Of a DNA stretch of 64,000 nt, positions 1 through 9,454 are shown in pieces. Numbering within the stretch: the stretch's first letter is position 1; each line of letters starts with the position of its first letter. The DNA is from an uncultured Bacteroidia bacterium. GTDB taxonomy: Bacteria > Bacteroidota > Bacteroidia > NS11-12g > UBA9320. The DNA lies in assembly GCA_943789165.1 (NCBI GenBank), contig CALSTB010000003.1, forward strand, positions 124,001-188,000. Reading direction: 5' to 3'. Below the pieces are notes generated by a model. It saw nothing but the letters and a program-made list of their open reading frames with translations, did no database searches and was not told the origin of the DNA. Position numbers and translations under genes: made by a program.

Positions 1-1904
1 CATTCAATAAAGCAGTCAAATTGATTGAAAAAGGGAAATATGAAGATGCCGTATCCCCTTTATATGAAGCATTAGTTGAAGAAAAAGAAATGAAAGAAGG
101 CCAAGACTACAAATTTGTGGGTGGCCTCCTAGAATTGCTTGCACGCTTTTTTATTTCTGAAGATTATTATGGAGCCGCTTCACAGAATTATTTTCTTGCT
201 GCGGTAAGCTATCAGCATGGTGGTCATTCTCAAAAAGCACAAGATGCGCTGCAGCAATCAGCATATTTCGAAGACTCCGCAGCTAAATACCAAAGCAAAT
301 ATGCCTATGGAGGCTCCTACCTTGATAAAGAATATACCAGATACCGAATTTCTAGTGTCATCGACACATTAGACGCTGTTAAATGGTTTACAATGGATCT
401 TGGGACTCGGGATTCTATCAAGGTTGGTCAAACAGGCTGGCTGGTGACGATTTACGATGCGAACAATCCAGAAAGGGACGTCATCTCCTATGGGAAAACA
501 ACCTGTAGTGAGGTCGAATTCGGAAAATCCACATGGATTGTGATTCCAAGTGAAGAAGGTAAAGCGAGTGGATTTACCCCTCAAGTTGGTGACTTAAACT
601 ACCTCAAAGTGGCAAGCAACCCTGATGCGTACGATGGTTTATTACTAGAATTAACGAGGTATGACATACTCCTTCAAAGTGATTACAAAAACCCATTGTA
701 TTCTTACAAGAATGTGCAAATGATAACCAAGGCGGAGTCTGAAGAAGCAATCATAGAAGTCATGCGCGACATTATCGTTGGGACAGCAAAATCACTGTAT
801 GACCCAGAGTCTGGTAACTTGACAGACAAGCTCGATTCAGGCGCTTTTAAAGGATACAACATGTGGGAAGCGATGCTTATGACCACAGTTGACGACGTGA
901 AGGCGTATCTCCGATTTGTTGCCAATTTCCCAGGTAAATATATGGGGCGTGATTTTAGGGTAGATGAAACGTATGCCACTTGGGTTATCAACTATACACC
1001 ATTGTCGAATGAAGATGCACACATGTTTGATAGCTTATACCAAACAGCTGTCACGGATACAGAATGGGAACAATGGGTTAAGGTATATGGTAGATACTTA
1101 AAATCAGCCGAATTTGATTTTTCGGCAGTCCAAACAAGAATTTATGACCTCATAGGTGAAAAGAAATATGATGCCGCGGAAGAACAAATTGTCAGATGGC
1201 TAGAAGTCACCGAAGAATATGGTTTTGCGTATGAAAACCAAGGTTTTGCTCTAGCTAGAGCATGGAGTTTAAGGCAGCAAAAAAGATTCGATGACAGTGA
1301 GGAAGTCTATACAAACCTTCTAAAAGAAAGTCCGAATGACGTAAACCTGCGTTGGCTTCGTGGATTGCTATATCTGGATGCTGAAGACATCATGAAGGCC
1401 CTTCCAGAATTTGAATACGTTAAGGACAGTGCCTCCTATTTTGCTGGTGGTCATGGCATGTATGGCTGGTCGTTGATGAGACTTGGCCAGTTTAAGAAAG
1501 CAGAGGAGCATGCTAAAAAAGGATATGAACTCGATAGTTTTTCAGCACCCTATGTGATGAACTACGGTCATTCACAATTGCTTCTAAGGAGATACAACAC
1601 TGCGCGTGAATTGTACATGAAGGTCTTTGATCGAATTGAAACCCAAGAAGAGTTCACGGAAGGCTTAATTGATGATTTTAATATTTTCATCGACAACGGT
1701 TGGGAAGTTGAAGAAGTGACTCGCGAAATGACGCACTTAACCAACGAGTGGAATACGCATTATAAGTACAAAACCATTGGAAATGAATTCTTCGAAAAAG
1801 GACAAAAGCTAGAAAAAATTGGCAAACATAAGGAAGCGGCTTTTGCATTTGACACAGCCATTGCAAATGAAAACAAGGTAGGAATATCCGGTTCGGATTA
1901 TTGA
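1..1904 (+). pseudogene. TPR-repeat N-terminal part of a broken caspase-family protein (5' partial)
   Basis: The reading frame is open through the left edge (F-N-K-A-V-K before the TTG at 21), so the true start lies upstream. The translated part is helical and repetitive: a TPR-like start (EKGKYEDAVSPLYEAL), a central region of unclear fold (about residues 100-230), then several TPR units from about residue 380 to the end. The frame stops at 1902-1904, but the TPR pattern continues at once in another frame at 1901, so one base is missing somewhere in 1871-1904. Read together with the next two fragments it forms one TPR/caspase-like gene. It could be a true pseudogene or a sequencing error; the protein-level continuity is clear. 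Confidence 0.75.
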
Positions 1905-3205
1905 GAAGTTATTACCGTTGGTCCGCTTATAACTATTACAAAGAAACCGACTTTGAAACTTCCCTCGATCGATATACACAGGCTTGGGATTTAAACCTCA
2001 ACTTCATCAATGACCCTGAACTTGAAATGGCCGATCTAGAAGCCATAAGCAATGTCAACGATTGGTTAAACAATGACGTCATGGAGGATATGTTTGACAA
2101 AATGAAGTTCGCAGCACAACGGAAACTTCAGTCGAAACAAAGAAGTAACAACTTATACTTCATCAGCATTGGAACCAACGGTAAAACTAAAAACGGATAC
2201 AAACAAGCGACTGATGACGCACAACACATGGCTGATGTGGTTTCTAAAAAAGCACAACGCATTTTCGATAATTCGTACTTGTACGTTATCAATCAAGACA
2301 AAAAGGACAGCGTTCAAAAAGCCTTTAATCACGTTATCACTCATACAAAACCAGGGGATTGTTTTATTCTATACTACACGGGATACACGTCAAACGACAA
2401 GTTAATTGTTGGGGACGACACCATAACAAATGAACAAATTTTGGCGTGGTTATCGTCAATGTCGGCAACAAAAAAACTACTGCTCATTGATGCGGCAAAT
2501 TCAACTTTAATCGACAACTACGTTGCTTCAGAACGAGAGAATTCGAAGGATTTTAGAGCGGAAAGTGTCAGCTTTTTAATTTCAGATGGTCGAGTTGAAA
2601 TGCCTCGAGCGACGGGAAGTGTTTTTACGTCATATTTAACTTCTGGTTTTGGAGGTCAGGCCGCAACCACATGGAAAAACGATTTCCATAAAGACACAAC
2701 GGCTTCAATCGCCTACGTAACATCAAAAAGTTTAGAGGGTTTTATGTACGGGAATATGTCTTCGGGCAACTTACAATTCGATTTAAAAAGTTACAGCAAT
2801 GGTGTCGATTTCCCGTTGACTTTTGTGAATACATCAAGCCATAACATCGATACCATTCCACCGATGATCTACATACCGAATGTGATCAACACAGATGGAA
2901 AACGTGGAGGTAAAACCAAAATTGTGACAATCTCTAAAAACGTAGGTGGACAGGCGTTAGATGAAAGCGGTATTGAGGAAATTACGGTTAACGGGTTCCC
3001 CGTTACCTTCACCCAGAACGGAAAGTTCAACTTAGATCAGAACTTTACTCAGGCTTGGACCAAGCTGGTTATTTCGGCTAAAGACAAAAGAGGGAATGTG
3101 GCTACTGATTCGTTTTTTGTCAACCAAAACAACGATCGACTTAGCAGACCCAAGTCAATTAAACAGCGCACAAACAAATTATGCCTTGTTGTTTGCCACA
3201 AGTAA
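1901..3205 (+). pseudogene. Middle fragment: TPR end, degenerate caspase-like domain and Ig-like domain
   Basis: This fragment continues the upstream gene after a frameshift. It begins with a TPR helix pair (YYRWSAYNYYKETDFETSL), then from about residue 80 a caspase-fold-like domain (NNLYFISIGTNG..., FILYYTGYT, KLLLIDAANS). At the places where an active C14 peptidase has the His of the GHG motif and the Cys of a DxC motif, this domain has TGY and DAAN, so both catalytic residues appear lost. About residues 315-410 resemble the Ig-like module often found before caspase domains (DESGIEEITVNGFPV, AKDKRGNVA). True coding moves to the +1 frame near 3115-3140, around a run of four A; the last ~30 residues of this frame are spurious. 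Assignment rests on motif reading, not a search. Confidence 0.65.
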
Positions 3206-3969
3206 CTATGATGAATGGAGTGACCTGGCAAACCCACTGCAAGACGTTACAAAGATTGGCAATTTGCTCCGCGAAAACTATGGATTTAAAGTTGACATCA
3301 TGGTGGACTTTACTATCGAACAGATGGATTCTATTATTGACGTCTATACCAAAAAAACATACGCGCCAAAAGACCAGTTGTTTGTGCTTCTTTGCAGGTC
3401 ATGGTCACTACGTGCCAGGAAGAGGCGGACACATTGTTGCGAAGAATTCTCAACTCAATGGTAGTTTAAGAAGCTATTTAGAGTTTAATGATATAAGCAC
3501 CTACTTCAATAACATCTATAGCTGTAAACATATGATGCTTGTCTTCGACGTATGTTTTGGTGGTGCGGCGTTTGACAAACAAGATGCTATCAACTATTCA
3601 GGAAGTTCTTTGAAGCAAATTCGCGATAGTCTAGACAAGTTTGTAGAAACCAAATCAAAAATCCAATCACGTCTTTTTATTACCAGTGGTAGTTTAGAAT
3701 ACGTGCCAGACGAGAGTCAGTTTGCCTTAAAATTTATTGAAACCCTTGAAACAAATGGTAGTCGTAAAGGCAATGTTTTGACGTTCGACGACTTCACTGA
3801 TAATTTGCAGACAATGGCATTGTTGCCAAAGGAAAAAAACCCAACCACACCCAAATTTGGAACGTTTGGAGATCATCAATCTGGGGGCGACTTCATCTTT
3901 ATATACAAGCAACCAGGTAAAATTGAATCTTATGACATGACAAAAGGGGAGATTAAGACAAATAAATAA
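3096..3969 (+). pseudogene. C-terminal fragment: active-looking caspase (peptidase C14) domain
   Basis: The catalytic domain of the broken gene is spread over two frames. From about 3125 the first frame encodes a typical domain start (NYALLFATSNYDEWSDLANP, then GNLLRENYGFKVDIM). Near 3385-3400 it shifts by one base into the frame that runs to the stop at 3969. That second part holds FFAGHGHYVPG (catalytic His) and MLVFDVCFGG (catalytic Cys), so the His-Cys dyad is intact. A substrate-side segment (LFITSGSLEYVPD) and C-terminal FGDHQSGGDFIFIY are typical of bacterial caspase homologues. No signal peptide is visible because the N-terminus is outside the window. The gap to mfd is only 37 nt. Confidence 0.7.
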
Positions 3970-3980
3970 AGTCCATCTTC

Positions 3981-3988
3981 TATTTTTG
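3981..3988 (+). promoter_or_regulatory. -7 element (TATTTTTG) upstream of mfd
   Basis: TATTTTTG fits the Bacteroidota -7 consensus TAnnTTTG and ends 18 nt before the chosen mfd start. No convincing -33 TTG lies at the usual spacing, so support is moderate. Confidence 0.35.
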
Positions 3989-4006
3989 CCCGCCTAAACA
4001 GATTCT

Positions 4007-7000
4007 TTGAATACACGTGAAATTTTAGCTCATTATGCCCATACCCCAAAGGTTATGGACATGTTTAAATGGTTAAAAAATCCAAAACAACATGTGTACG
4101 TAAGCGGTATAGCTGGCTCTTTCAAATCATTCTTAACCTCTGCTGCTTTCGTTGAACTCGACAAATCCATTGTATACATAGCACATAACCCAGAAGAAGC
4201 CCGATACGTTTTTCAAGACATTCACAACATTTTAGGGAAATCGGTTGCCCACTATTTACCGCCTTCTTTTAATAAATCATATCACGTCGATAGCCCGTCA
4301 AACAACGCTATTCAGGAGCGGTCAGAAATACTTTTGCAACTACGAAAGACAAACAAACCCATGGTGCTTGTTGCGTCTATTGAAGCCATTGCTGAAAAAG
4401 TCATCGCCCAAGAAAACTTAGAAAAAAACCAATTTGAAATCAACGTCGGAGAAATTCTTGACTTTGATTTCATGATTGAGGTGCTGAATACCTATGGATT
4501 TAATAGGGAGGACTTTGTGTATGAACCTGGTCAGTACTCAATACGCGGCGGTATCATAGATATCTTTAGTTATTCCCATGAGCTTCCCATGCGGATTGAA
4601 CTTGATGGCAGAATGGTTGAATCTATCCGACAGTTTGATCCAATCACCCAGTTATCGACGGCTGAACTTAAATTTTCCTCCATTGTCCCAAATCTTCAAG
4701 AGGATGAAATTGCAGGGAATCGAATTAGCATCTTCAATTATTTCGATAACGATACGTTGTTTTTTGCCTCCAACCTCAATGCGTGTTTCGAGGAATTGAA
4801 GTCGACCATCACGAGCGATTTAGAGCCGTTATACGACAACGACACGTTTTTCAAGAAACAACTAACAAAAAGAAGTGGCGTTGAGTTTGGACAGATTCCG
4901 CATTTTAGAAGCTACGAACACATTAGTTTCAATCAAAGTCCGCAAAAAACCTTCGGCAAAAACTTCAATTTACTGATTGAGCACCTTCAAGAAAACGCTC
5001 GACTAGGTATTGATCAACATATCTTTTCTGAAACAGGAAAACAAATAGAGCGACTTGAAACCATATTCGAGGATCTCGGTTCTCACATAAAATTCAATCC
5101 CGTTTATTTAGGATTGTCTACTGGTTTTGTTGATAAGGAACACCACTTGGCGATTTATACGGAACATGAAATCTTCGGTCGTCACTATCAGTTTAAAAAC
5201 AAACATAAATACAGTAAAAGCCAAGCCCTTACACTTCGAGAACTTAGCAACTTAAAGCCAGGTGATTTTATCGTTCACATCGACCATGGTGTTGGCAGGT
5301 TTGAAGGATTGCAAAAAATTGAAATGGGCGGGCGATTGCAAGAGTCGGTTCGGATTTCATATAAAAACAATGATTTACTGTATGTCAATATTGGCTCCTT
5401 ACACAAAATAAGTAGGTACACGGGCAAAGAAGGTCATACACCTAAAGTCAATAAACTTGGCAGTGATACTTGGGTTAAATTAAAAACCAAAACCAAAAAG
5501 CGTGTAAAGGATATTGCTCGTGATTTAATCAAGCTTTATGCGAAACGAAAAGCTCAGCCTGGGTTTCAATTTGCACCAGACAACTACCTACAGGTAGAAC
5601 TCGAAGCTAGTTTCTTATACGAAGACACGCCAGATCAGAGCAAAGCGACAGAAGATGTTAAAAAAGACATGGAGTCGGCCCACCCAATGGACCGTTTGGT
5701 TTGTGGAGATGTGGGTTTTGGCAAAACTGAAATCGCAATTCGAGCAGCCTTTAAAGCAGTATGCGACAGCAAACAAGTTGCCATTTTGGTGCCAACAACC
5801 ATTTTAGCACAGCAGCATTATCACACCTTCAAAGAGCGAATGGATGGATTCCCTTGTCAGGTAGATTACATCAATCGTTTTAGAACAGCCAAGCAACAAA
5901 CCCAGTCTATCAAAAACGTTGCGGAAGGTAAAACAGACATCCTAATTGGAACACATAGAATACTTAGTAATAAGATAAAATTTAAAGACCTTGGTCTATT
6001 AATCATTGATGAAGAACAAAAATTTGGTGTTGCCGCAAAAGAGAAGTTAAAAGCCTTTCGAGCAAATGTGGATACACTGACTTTAACAGCAACGCCCATT
6101 CCTCGGACCTTACATTTTTCATTGATGGGCGCTCGCGATTTGAGTATTATCAATACACCACCTCCTAATCGTCAGCCAATCAAAACGCAACTTCACGTTT
6201 TTGGTACAGACGTTTTTGAAACCGCAGTCAATTATGAATTGGACCGTGGAGGCCAGGTATTTGTGGTGCATAACAGAGTTCGGGACATACAGGATGTCGC
6301 CACAATGATTCGCTCTGTTTCACCAAATGCTAGGGTTGTTGTTGGTCATGGACAAATGGCTGGTGATGAGTTGGAAAATGTGATGTTGCGGTTTATTGAG
6401 GGTGAATATGATGTGCTGGTCGCAACCACCATTATTGAAAGTGGACTTGACATCCCAAATGCAAATACTATCCTCATTAATAATGCGCATTACTTTGGTT
6501 TAAGTGACTTACACCAAATGCGCGGACGGGTCGGTAGAAGTAACAAGAAAGCTTTTTGCCACATGATTACTCCGCCACTGCACACCTTGACGGATGACGC
6601 ACGAAGACGATTGCAAGCCATTGAAGAATTTTCGGATTTGGGTAGTGGGTTTAACGTTGCCATGCGTGATTTAGACATTAGAGGTGCAGGAAATCTTTTA
6701 GGTGGCGAACAAAGTGGTTTTATCAGCGAAATTGGCTTTGACATGTACCACAAGATATTAGATGAGGCCGTTCAGGAATTGCGCAACGATGAATTCAAAG
6801 AACTTTTTGAAGATGACAACAAACCGTCTGAAACCAGTGATGATTGTCAGGTAGATACCGACCTTGACATTATGATACCTGACGACTACGTAAGTAACAT
6901 TTCAGAACGTCTTAGTCTATATACGGAGCTTTCTAAAATTGATACGGACGAACAGCTCATTAAATTTAGAGATGATTTAAAAGATCGATTTGGGGATTTA

Positions 7001-7255
7001 CCGCGTTCGGTAAAAGACTTGTTATACAGTGTTCGACTAAAACACATCGGTATGCGACTTGGTTGGAGTAAAATCAGGATTAAAAACGGCAAGTTGTTGG
7101 GGTATTTCCCAGACGAAAACCACACGCACTACTACAACTCAGCGCTGTTTGGATCGGTAATGACTAAGGTTAATACACATCACAATTTGTTTAGCTTTAA
7201 AACAAAAAGGCAACCAATTATTACTGGTCACTTCTCAGAATATGGCGAACATTAA
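4007..7255 (+). CDS. mfd: Transcription-repair coupling factor Mfd
   Basis: Mfd removes RNA polymerase stalled at DNA lesions and recruits the UvrABC excision system. The 1082-residue protein has the full family layout: UvrB-homology N-terminal region (GSFKSFLTSA replaces a functional P-loop, as usual in Mfd), a CarD-like RNA polymerase interaction domain near residues 413-475 (GDFIVHIDHGVGRFEGL), and a RecG-like translocase with Walker A GDVGFGKTE near 566, DEEQKFG near 668, TATPIPRT and RGRVGRS motifs, then the C-terminal TRCF domain. The start is a TTG at 4007; a stop codon lies four codons upstream, so little extension is possible. The length is slightly below the 1100-1150 usual for the family. 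Confidence 0.96.
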   Translation: MNTREILAHYAHTPKVMDMFKWLKNPKQHVYVSGIAGSFKSFLTSAAFVELDKSIVYIAHNPEEARYVFQDIHNILGKSVAHYLPPSFNKSYHVDSPSNNAIQERSEILLQLRKTNKPMVLVASIEAIAEKVIAQENLEKNQFEINVGEILDFDFMIEVLNTYGFNREDFVYEPGQYSIRGGIIDIFSYSHELPMRIELDGRMVESIRQFDPITQLSTAELKFSSIVPNLQEDEIAGNRISIFNYFDNDTLFFASNLNACFEELKSTITSDLEPLYDNDTFFKKQLTKRSGVEFGQIPHFRSYEHISFNQSPQKTFGKNFNLLIEHLQENARLGIDQHIFSETGKQIERLETIFEDLGSHIKFNPVYLGLSTGFVDKEHHLAIYTEHEIFGRHYQFKNKHKYSKSQALTLRELSNLKPGDFIVHIDHGVGRFEGLQKIEMGGRLQESVRISYKNNDLLYVNIGSLHKISRYTGKEGHTPKVNKLGSDTWVKLKTKTKKRVKDIARDLIKLYAKRKAQPGFQFAPDNYLQVELEASFLYEDTPDQSKATEDVKKDMESAHPMDRLVCGDVGFGKTEIAIRAAFKAVCDSKQVAILVPTTILAQQHYHTFKERMDGFPCQVDYINRFRTAKQQTQSIKNVAEGKTDILIGTHRILSNKIKFKDLGLLIIDEEQKFGVAAKEKLKAFRANVDTLTLTATPIPRTLHFSLMGARDLSIINTPPPNRQPIKTQLHVFGTDVFETAVNYELDRGGQVFVVHNRVRDIQDVATMIRSVSPNARVVVGHGQMAGDELENVMLRFIEGEYDVLVATTIIESGLDIPNANTILINNAHYFGLSDLHQMRGRVGRSNKKAFCHMITPPLHTLTDDARRRLQAIEEFSDLGSGFNVAMRDLDIRGAGNLLGGEQSGFISEIGFDMYHKILDEAVQELRNDEFKELFEDDNKPSETSDDCQVDTDLDIMIPDDYVSNISERLSLYTELSKIDTDEQLIKFRDDLKDRFGDLPRSVKDLLYSVRLKHIGMRLGWSKIRIKNGKLLGYFPDENHTHYYNSALFGSVMTKVNTHHNLFSFKTKRQPIITGHFSEYGEH

Positions 7256-7320
7256 GGACTTTGTTACCTGCCTTCGGAATCTCCTTTAATCGTAATTAGA
7301 ATTTTCAAAAATTAAATATG

Positions 7321-7351
7321 TTGTTTTATGAGAAAGTAGTGCGTATCTTCG
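7321..7351 (+). promoter_or_regulatory. Promoter of candidate small RNA
   Basis: TTG (7321-7323), 20-nt spacer, TATCTTCG (7344-7351; one mismatch to TAnnTTTG). The spacing matches the Bacteroidota -33/-7 arrangement. No open reading frame follows, and a strong terminator lies about 150 nt downstream. Confidence 0.5.
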
Positions 7352-7353
7352 TA

Positions 7354-7524
7354 CTACTACTTTATTAACTGTGTGCGTCTGAGGAAACGATCTTTCCATT
7401 AGCCACAGGATATAACAGTTTGACCACAACGAGAAATCGTATGTGTTCATAATAACATCTTATCAATTAGATAAGCATGGTTAGTAATTTTAGTTCCAAG
7501 AACCCGGCGTGAGCCGGGTTTTTT
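7354..7524 (+). ncRNA. Candidate structured small RNA (~170 nt) ending in an intrinsic terminator
   Basis: This non-coding stretch between mfd and kynU has a promoter in front and a terminator behind. Visible helices are 7367-7372 with 7415-7420 (AACTGT/ACAGTT); inside it TGTG/CACA and GGAAA-CGATC-TTTCC (7383-7397); CACAACGA-GAAA-TCGTaTGTG (7425-7445, GNRA loop); CTTATC-AATTA-GATAAG (7459-7475); and the terminator hairpin. The size is near that of 6S RNA, but I cannot assign a family. SRP, tmRNA and RNase P signatures are absent. The 3' end of the mfd transcript could also use this terminator. Confidence 0.5.
7501..7524 (+). terminator. Rho-independent terminator
   Basis: Perfect 8-bp stem AACCCGGC/GCCGGGTT with a GTGA loop, followed by T residues on the plus strand. 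It serves the candidate sRNA and possibly mfd. In the minus direction the T tract is poor. Confidence 0.9.
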
Positions 7525-7526
7525 GG

Positions 7527-8786
7527 TTAATAGCTTTTTAAGATTTGTCCGAATTTATATATATCCTCGAATGAGTTATACAAAGGCACTGGCGCCATTC
7601 GAATTACATTTGGTTCTCTCCAATCGGCAATAACGCCTTGTTTGGTAAGATGATCGAAAAGGGCTTTCCCTGTGTCACCGGTTAATACAGATAACTGACA
7701 GCCTCTATCTTCAGGAGTAATTATTTCGAAACTGAGTTTGTCGTTGCTTCTTGCCGCATCTTCAATGACAAATTGTAAATATCGATTCAGTTGAGAAGCT
7801 TTGATATTAAGCTGAGCCATGCTCACCTCATCAAATATATCAAGGGACGCGCGATGAACGGCCATTGCCATTACAGGGGCATTACTTAACTGCCATCCGG
7901 CTGCACCATATTCCGGTTTGAAACCCTTTTTCATTAAAAATCGTTCAGATTCGTTATGGCCCCACCAACCTGCAAACCTTGGTAACTCAGGATTATTTGC
8001 ATGTTTCTCATGGACGAAAACTCCAGACACGCCACCCGGTCCGCTATTTAAGTATTTATACGAGCACCACACGGCGAAGTCAACATCCCACTCATGAAGT
8101 TGAAGTTCAAGGTTACCTGCAGCATGAGCCAAATCAAATCCAGCACGTGCGCCAACGTCATGGGCTTTTTTGGTGATGGTTTTCATATCGAAGGCTTGGC
8201 CTGTGTAATACTGTACGCCACTGAACATCACCAAAGCAACTTGGCCCGCATGTTCATCAATCACACTAAGAATATCCTCAGTCCGTAAAGCATGTTCTCC
8301 CGGTCTTGGGCTCACTTCAATAACGGCATCTTCATATTTATATCCATGGAATTCTGCTTGTGATTGCATGGCATATTGATCCGATGGGAAGGCCCCAGCC
8401 TCCATTATAATCTTATATCGCGCAGGATTTGGTCTATAAAACGAAACCATCATGAGATGCAGGTTAACCGTTAGGTTGTTCATCACCACCACTTCTTCTG
8501 GTTTGGCACCGACGATCTTCGCTGAGGACTCCGAAAAGAACTTATGATAATGGAACCAAGGGTTTTTTCCATCAAAATGACCTTCGACTCCATACGTCGC
8601 CCAGTCTTTTAATTCTTGTTGGATTTTATCAATGGCACTCTTAGGTTGTAAGCCTAAGCTATTCCCGGTTAGGTAGATAGAATCTTGTCCATTGTATTGA
8701 GGTATAAAAAACCTAGATCGATAGTCTTTTAATGAGTCCTTGCTATCCATTGAGGACGCAAAAGACAGACTGTTTTCAAAATGCAT
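7527..8786 (-). CDS. kynU: Kynureninase
   Basis: A PLP-dependent enzyme that cleaves kynurenine or 3-hydroxykynurenine to (hydroxy)anthranilate and alanine in tryptophan breakdown or NAD synthesis. The 419-residue length is normal. Family signatures are YLTGNSLGLQPK near residue 38, the aspartate-containing AGFDLAHAAGNL near 215, and CSYKYLNSGPGG with the PLP lysine at about K244. The start ATG is supported by a -7 element four bases upstream. No other kynurenine-pathway gene is visible beside it; the gene appears to be a single transcription unit, 30 nt downstream of the WG-repeat gene. Confidence 0.95.
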   Translation of the reverse strand: MHFENSLSFASSMDSKDSLKDYRSRFFIPQYNGQDSIYLTGNSLGLQPKSAIDKIQQELKDWATYGVEGHFDGKNPWFHYHKFFSESSAKIVGAKPEEVVVMNNLTVNLHLMMVSFYRPNPARYKIIMEAGAFPSDQYAMQSQAEFHGYKYEDAVIEVSPRPGEHALRTEDILSVIDEHAGQVALVMFSGVQYYTGQAFDMKTITKKAHDVGARAGFDLAHAAGNLELQLHEWDVDFAVWCSYKYLNSGPGGVSGVFVHEKHANNPELPRFAGWWGHNESERFLMKKGFKPEYGAAGWQLSNAPVMAMAVHRASLDIFDEVSMAQLNIKASQLNRYLQFVIEDAARSNDKLSFEIITPEDRGCQLSVLTGDTGKALFDHLTKQGVIADWREPNVIRMAPVPLYNSFEDIYKFGQILKSY

Positions 8787-8790
8787 GCGG

Positions 8791-8822
8791 CAAAGTTAAA
8801 CAATGCCTCGAATGCATTACAA
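8791..8822 (-). promoter_or_regulatory. kynU promoter, nearly leaderless
   Basis: On the minus strand: TTG (8822-8820), 21-nt spacer, TAACTTTG (8798-8791), then only four bases to the kynU ATG. Both elements and spacing fit the Bacteroidota consensus, so the mRNA probably starts at or within a few bases of the start codon. Confidence 0.65.
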
Positions 8823-9452
8823 CAATCCTAAATACAGTTTCTCATTCTGTTTGAAAGCGACACCATCTTTGGTTATCAAATCGAATTCTAGGTCATAAAC
8901 CACTTCTCCAGAAATCTTGATTACTCCCCATCTTCCTTTTTTTGAAACAATGATAAAGTTCGCCGAAATGACAATAGGCGGTACATCAAATTCAGGTGTA
9001 ATGACTTCACGACCAAGGGTGTCGAGCAATCCCCATACCGTGTCGTGCTGAATCGGTGCAAAGCCTTTGGAAAAATGTTTGATCCTAGTGTATGTTAGTT
9101 TACAAATCTCATAACCTGTATGGTTTATAACACCAAAGTTCCCACCAAGCGTGTCTTTGCTAACAATCGCATATCCATTCTGAAACGCGCTTACATCAGC
9201 AAAGTGAAATAGGGTAATTGGGCGACCTAAGGTATCGATATAGCCATATAGCTCACCTTTATTCACCCAAGCCTTGCCATCACTAAAAGACGATACTTCC
9301 GAAAAAACATAACCTGTCAGTAAATCTCCATGTCTTTCCAAGGCATAGAAATCCCCCGCACGTTTAAACTGGCTTTGGCTAAATCCAGCACTAGAAAAAG
9401 CTAACAATGTCAAAAGGTAGAGGCAAAAGCGCTTATACCAATTAACCTTCAT
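8817..9452 (-). CDS. WG-repeat secreted protein
   Basis: The 211-residue product starts with a signal peptide (FCLYLLTLLAFSSAGFSQ). The rest consists of WG-type beta repeats, visible as GYIDTLGRPITLF, NFGVINHTGYEI, WGLLDTLGREVITPEF and RWGVIKISGEVV, spaced about 45 residues apart. WG repeats are common in Bacteroidota and thought to form a beta-rich repeat scaffold; no enzymatic function can be assigned. It starts 2 nt after the lpdA stop, so it is very probably the last gene of the gldH-lpdA operon. Confidence 0.75.
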   Translation of the reverse strand: MKVNWYKRFCLYLLTLLAFSSAGFSQSQFKRAGDFYALERHGDLLTGYVFSEVSSFSDGKAWVNKGELYGYIDTLGRPITLFHFADVSAFQNGYAIVSKDTLGGNFGVINHTGYEICKLTYTRIKHFSKGFAPIQHDTVWGLLDTLGREVITPEFDVPPIVISANFIIVSKKGRWGVIKISGEVVYDLEFDLITKDGVAFKQNEKLYLGLL

Positions 9453-9454
9453 GA

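Noticed and set aside
704-1022. Minus-strand frames inside the TPR region
   Set aside because: Antisense shadows of TPR coding sequence.
2169-2405. Alternative plus-strand frame within the caspase-like gene
   Set aside because: Low-complexity translation without domain features, overlapping a better-supported frame.
5866-6153. Minus-strand frame inside mfd
   Set aside because: It is a shadow of a strongly conserved coding region, without its own recognisable protein pattern or promoter.
7354-7524. SRP RNA, tmRNA or RNase P RNA in the mfd-kynU gap
   Set aside because: No SRP GGAA-loop signature, no tRNA-like ends with a tag frame, and too short and without conserved core for RNase P.
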